This document shows, one piece after another, positions 14,739-17,319 of a stretch of 17,319 nt of DNA. The notes beneath the pieces were generated by a model. The model made no database searches and was not told the origin of the DNA. It was given only the letters and a program-made list of their open reading frames with translations. Position 1 is the first letter of the stretch. Each line of letters begins with the position of its first letter. This DNA comes from Cloacimonetes bacterium UBA5456 (GTDB lineage Bacteria; Cloacimonadota; Cloacimonadia; Cloacimonadales; Cloacimonadaceae): positions 18,131 to 35,449 of the forward strand of contig DIQS01000058.1 of the NCBI GenBank assembly GCA_002427325.1. Direction: 5' to 3'. The translations under genes and the position numbers were made by a program.

Positions 14739-14768
14739 TTGACAAATATCTACAGATGATGAAGCTTG
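14739..14768 (+). promoter_or_regulatory. candidate promoter of the secreted-protein gene
   Basis: TTGACA (14739-14744), 17 nt, then AAGCTTG (14762-14768), matching the position of the TTG in the three other promoter-like sites. It sits directly after the operon terminator and 56 nt before the next start codon, so a new transcription unit is expected here. Confidence 0.5.
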
Positions 14769-14777
14769 TTTAACAAG
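14765..14777 (+). promoter_or_regulatory. 13-bp palindrome overlapping the promoter, possible operator
   Basis: CTTGTT-T-AACAAG is a perfect 6+6 inverted repeat with a one-base centre. It overlaps the proposed -7 element and start point of transcription, the position expected for a repressor site. A chance palindrome is possible, and no regulator gene is in the window. Confidence 0.3.
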
Positions 14778-14824
14778 AAGATTAAAACCATAAGTTCTTC
14801 AACTATTGAGTCTGCGAGGAAAGA

Positions 14825-16828
14825 ATGAGAAAAAAGCCATTTTACACCTTTGTTATGACATTATTTTGTCTGACAATCGCTTATGCCACAAACTACTTAG
14901 ACGAAAGCGGAGACTATCTCTTAAACGGGATTTCTTTGAACTTAGAGCCCAAGGTCAGCATCTTGGAAAACCCACAATGGTATCGTGATCTCATATTTGA
15001 ACAAAGTCATGAAATTCATGCAGATAAGGTAGTCCACAGCTACCACAACCCCGCCATGGATATTCACATAACACTTTCCGAGAAAGAGGGTTTTTTTGCA
15101 AAAGCAAAGCAGGTGGAAATAAGCGCAGAATATCATGAAAACATAAGCATTGTTGATTTCAGGCTCGTGCCAAGCTTCACGAATACCTCGCCAAAGATGG
15201 TCTTAAGAGGAGCGCCCGCCATACAAGCCCAAGACCCCGCACAAAATAAGAACCTCTATTCTTTCACAGACCGCATTATCCAATATAAATTTGAGGATAG
15301 ATCGCTATGGTTCGCTGCCTCCGGCTTCGAGGGATGCACAAATGCAGAATGGTTAGCCGAAGATGCCATTTACTTATATCATCACAGCCTCCATTTTGCC
15401 AGACGTTATGACCAAGTAGCGATGCATTTCGGCATCCGCACAGATGCGCTAAAACGCAAAGCAAATGATAGCGATTACCACAGCTTTTTGATCTTTGAAG
15501 AAGAACCGATTGTCTTAGATATCATGCGCTGGCCTGCCGGCAAACAAGCCGCTCTGGTGATCACCAACGACGCTGATGGCGAAGGCCCTGCCTGCCTGAG
15601 TGCCGTGTTCTTTGGCTCCAGCAATGTCAATAGTCCCAAATACCTCAAACAAGGCATCATTGCAAACAATATCAAGATGACAAACACTGTGTTTGGAGTC
15701 CACAAACCCGTTATGCAAGACCTTTGGCGTGCTTTGGATAACAACGGCGTCAAGATCGGCTATCACACCGCTTCGCCTTATGAGGATTTGACCGATGTCA
15801 CCTATCAAAATCTCATTTATGATATGGATGAATTTGACATCCGAAGCTGGATCGACCACTCTTGGGCGCGCAATCCGGAATGCTTTTGCGTTGAAGGCTG
15901 GGACCCGGATTCTCCCTATTACATCATGGACGCAATCAACGATTCTAAGATAGATTATGTGTGGCTGGGCGATGCTTCTTTCACCAACCCTATGAACAGC
16001 TTCACAGAGCCTTGGCGTTTGCCTCATAAACTATCTGAATTTGATGAGCTTCAGCGTGATGTGTGGTTCTACGGGCGCACCCTGATGAGCACCTGGGAAG
16101 CACAAAATTATTACTATCTGCATGATTTCAAGACCATGATGACCCCCGAAAACCTTGATCAATTGCTAAACGAACAAGGCCTTTGTGTGGTTTATACCCA
16201 CTTCTTTTATGCAGAAGTAGAGCCATTTTTACCCTTCTATCAAAGCATGCCGGATGGTAGCATGGAGATCAGAGCCGAAACGGAAGAGCGCCTAAAAATG
16301 CTGGACTATTATCAGAATAATCGCGGACTCTGGATTGATACTTTAGAGGAAGTATTCGACCGCATGATCGCCACCGAAGAGATTAAGATTCAAGGAGTTA
16401 TGCGCGATGCAAAATCAGATAGCTATCAAGTGAAACTAACAAACGGCTCAGACTATCCCCTGACTGATATCGCCCTGACATATAGGAATGAAAACATCGT
16501 GATCCCCACGCTCTCGGCAAATTCGAGCGAGGTATTAAGTCTCGCCCGGCCCTTTGAGAATCCTAATGAGCAAGACCATTATTTGGACTTACGCGCCAAA
16601 TATAAAGATGGAGCAATACGCTTTATGCATAAACAGGATGAGCCCTTACCGAAGCTCAAGATAGATATTTATAATCTCCGCGGACAAAAAGTGAGCAGTA
16701 AATCTTTCGCAGAAGGAAGCATCAATTTCTCTATTCCCTTTGCAAACCGCGCATCCGGCGTCTATTTTGCAAGAATTGAACTTGCAGGCGGCTATAAGAA
16801 AACCATTAAACTATTGGTGTTAAAATAA
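14825..16828 (+). CDS. exported protein with C-terminal sorting domain; possible NodB-like deacetylase core
   Basis: A 667-residue protein with a Sec signal (about 1-21, IAYA before the likely cut). The N-terminal 230 residues are beta-rich and unrecognised. Residues about 240-520 look like a polysaccharide-deacetylase-type barrel: AALVITNDADGEGP (242-255) resembles the TFDDG strand, GVKIGYHTASPYED (308-321) the GHEIGSHT strand, then YVWLGD (378-383) and VVYTHFF (455-461). The second His of the usual HxxxH is not present (HTASP), so activity is uncertain. A short beta domain follows (about 520-600), then a sorting domain (about 610-667: DIYNLRGQKVSS, ASGVYFARIELAGG, IKLLVLK). ATG 14825 has GAGGA (14816-14820) 4 nt upstream. 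It is probably secreted or surface-bound. The deacetylase-like fold is a motif-level guess. Confidence 0.8.
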   Translation: MRKKPFYTFVMTLFCLTIAYATNYLDESGDYLLNGISLNLEPKVSILENPQWYRDLIFEQSHEIHADKVVHSYHNPAMDIHITLSEKEGFFAKAKQVEISAEYHENISIVDFRLVPSFTNTSPKMVLRGAPAIQAQDPAQNKNLYSFTDRIIQYKFEDRSLWFAASGFEGCTNAEWLAEDAIYLYHHSLHFARRYDQVAMHFGIRTDALKRKANDSDYHSFLIFEEEPIVLDIMRWPAGKQAALVITNDADGEGPACLSAVFFGSSNVNSPKYLKQGIIANNIKMTNTVFGVHKPVMQDLWRALDNNGVKIGYHTASPYEDLTDVTYQNLIYDMDEFDIRSWIDHSWARNPECFCVEGWDPDSPYYIMDAINDSKIDYVWLGDASFTNPMNSFTEPWRLPHKLSEFDELQRDVWFYGRTLMSTWEAQNYYYLHDFKTMMTPENLDQLLNEQGLCVVYTHFFYAEVEPFLPFYQSMPDGSMEIRAETEERLKMLDYYQNNRGLWIDTLEEVFDRMIATEEIKIQGVMRDAKSDSYQVKLTNGSDYPLTDIALTYRNENIVIPTLSANSSEVLSLARPFENPNEQDHYLDLRAKYKDGAIRFMHKQDEPLPKLKIDIYNLRGQKVSSKSFAEGSINFSIPFANRASGVYFARIELAGGYKKTIKLLVLK

Positions 16829-16858
16829 ATACCAGGCATTCTAATTTGGAGAAGCAAA

Positions 16859-17319
16859 ATGAATGAAATTACTGTTGATGAGGCAAAAAAGGTTTTAGAA
16901 GAACAATCGTGCATCGAAGCTTATGAATCTTTGGTAAAAATTGTATTCACCAGAGACCTGAGTGCTATCGATGAAAACAAATATCGCATCCCGAAATATC
17001 GCATGGATATCTTGCAAACTCTAATAGAAGCTAAGTATCTGGATTTTCAACAACTACAGCGGATATCTAAAGTGGATAATATTATCCTAAACAACGATAT
17101 CTCGCCGCAGTATCAATACTTGCAGGACTGGCTAAAAACAGAAGGCTTGGTTGACAAAGATTCCACAAATATCTATAATTACACTGCCGAGCGCATTAAG
17201 ATAAGAAACATCAAATATGACCCCAAGTTTGATTGGTATTCCAAAAAAAGCATAGAGTTTTTCAAGCGGAGAAACGAGGCCTATCTCAATATTTGGGAGA
17301 ATGCAACTATCGATGATTT
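16859..17319 (+). CDS. unidentified soluble protein, 3' end cut by window
   Basis: An open frame from ATG 16859 to the window edge (153 codons, no stop), with GGAGA (16848-16852) 6 nt before the start. The protein begins MNEITVDEAKKVLEEQSCIE, has no signal peptide or membrane segment, and is rich in Lys, Asp, Glu, Tyr and Ile, probably mainly helical. Segments such as KYRIPKYRMDILQTLIEAK and FDWYSKKSIEFFKRRNEAYL look like amphipathic helices, but I recognise no family. It follows the previous stop by only 30 nt and may be co-transcribed with it. The coding call rests on a clean frame and ribosome binding site. Confidence 0.8.
   Translation, partial: MNEITVDEAKKVLEEQSCIEAYESLVKIVFTRDLSAIDENKYRIPKYRMDILQTLIEAKYLDFQQLQRISKVDNIILNNDISPQYQYLQDWLKTEGLVDKDSTNIYNYTAERIKIRNIKYDPKFDWYSKKSIEFFKRRNEAYLNIWENATIDD

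Overview
The window reads as a piece of chromosome from an uncultured FCB-superphylum bacterium, most likely Candidatus Cloacimonadota. This is inferred from two secreted proteins with the C-terminal sorting domain used by such bacteria (an NYPNPFNPETTLSF motif and a second diverged copy), from FCB-like promoters, and from tightly packed co-directional genes. Every gene I can support lies on the + strand. No phage, insertion sequence, tRNA, rRNA operon or CRISPR array was seen.

Layout. (A) 1-2941: a possible tail of an upstream gene, then a promoter, a 58-residue zinc-ribbon protein, the 16S rRNA dimethyltransferase gene rsmA (TTG start), and a predicted outer-membrane beta-barrel gene that overlaps rsmA by 47 nt. 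(B) 2942-3343: a gene-free stretch with short degenerate tandem repeats, followed by a clear small bacterial SRP RNA (about 3195-3290) with its own promoter and terminator. (C) 3344-7568: three overlapping genes for envelope or exported proteins: a large M14 zinc carboxypeptidase with MAM-like, dockerin-like and sorting domains, a DUF192 lipoprotein, and a YibQ-type divergent polysaccharide deacetylase lipoprotein. (D) 7723-14664: a six-gene operon for a membrane complex related to group 4 [NiFe] hydrogenases and complex I, with gene starts and stops overlapping or nearly touching, closed by a strong terminator at 14701-14726. (E) 14825-17319: a second exported, sorting-domain protein with a possible deacetylase-like core, then an unidentified gene cut by the window edge.

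The most interesting object is operon D. It encodes a catalytic-type large subunit (30 kDa and 49 kDa domains fused), a small subunit with an N2-type cluster plus a ferredoxin-like domain, two antiporter-like subunits, and NuoH-like and HyfE-like subunits. The large subunit has lost all four cysteines that bind the NiFe centre. It therefore looks like an energy-converting hydrogenase-related (Ehr) complex: a ferredoxin-type redox module on an ion-pumping membrane arm whose electron acceptor or donor is not H+/H2 and is unknown. The ferredoxin domain has also decayed so that exactly the ligands of one of two [4Fe-4S] clusters remain.

Limits: all calls come from reading motifs by eye. Family alignments are from memory and no database search was run.
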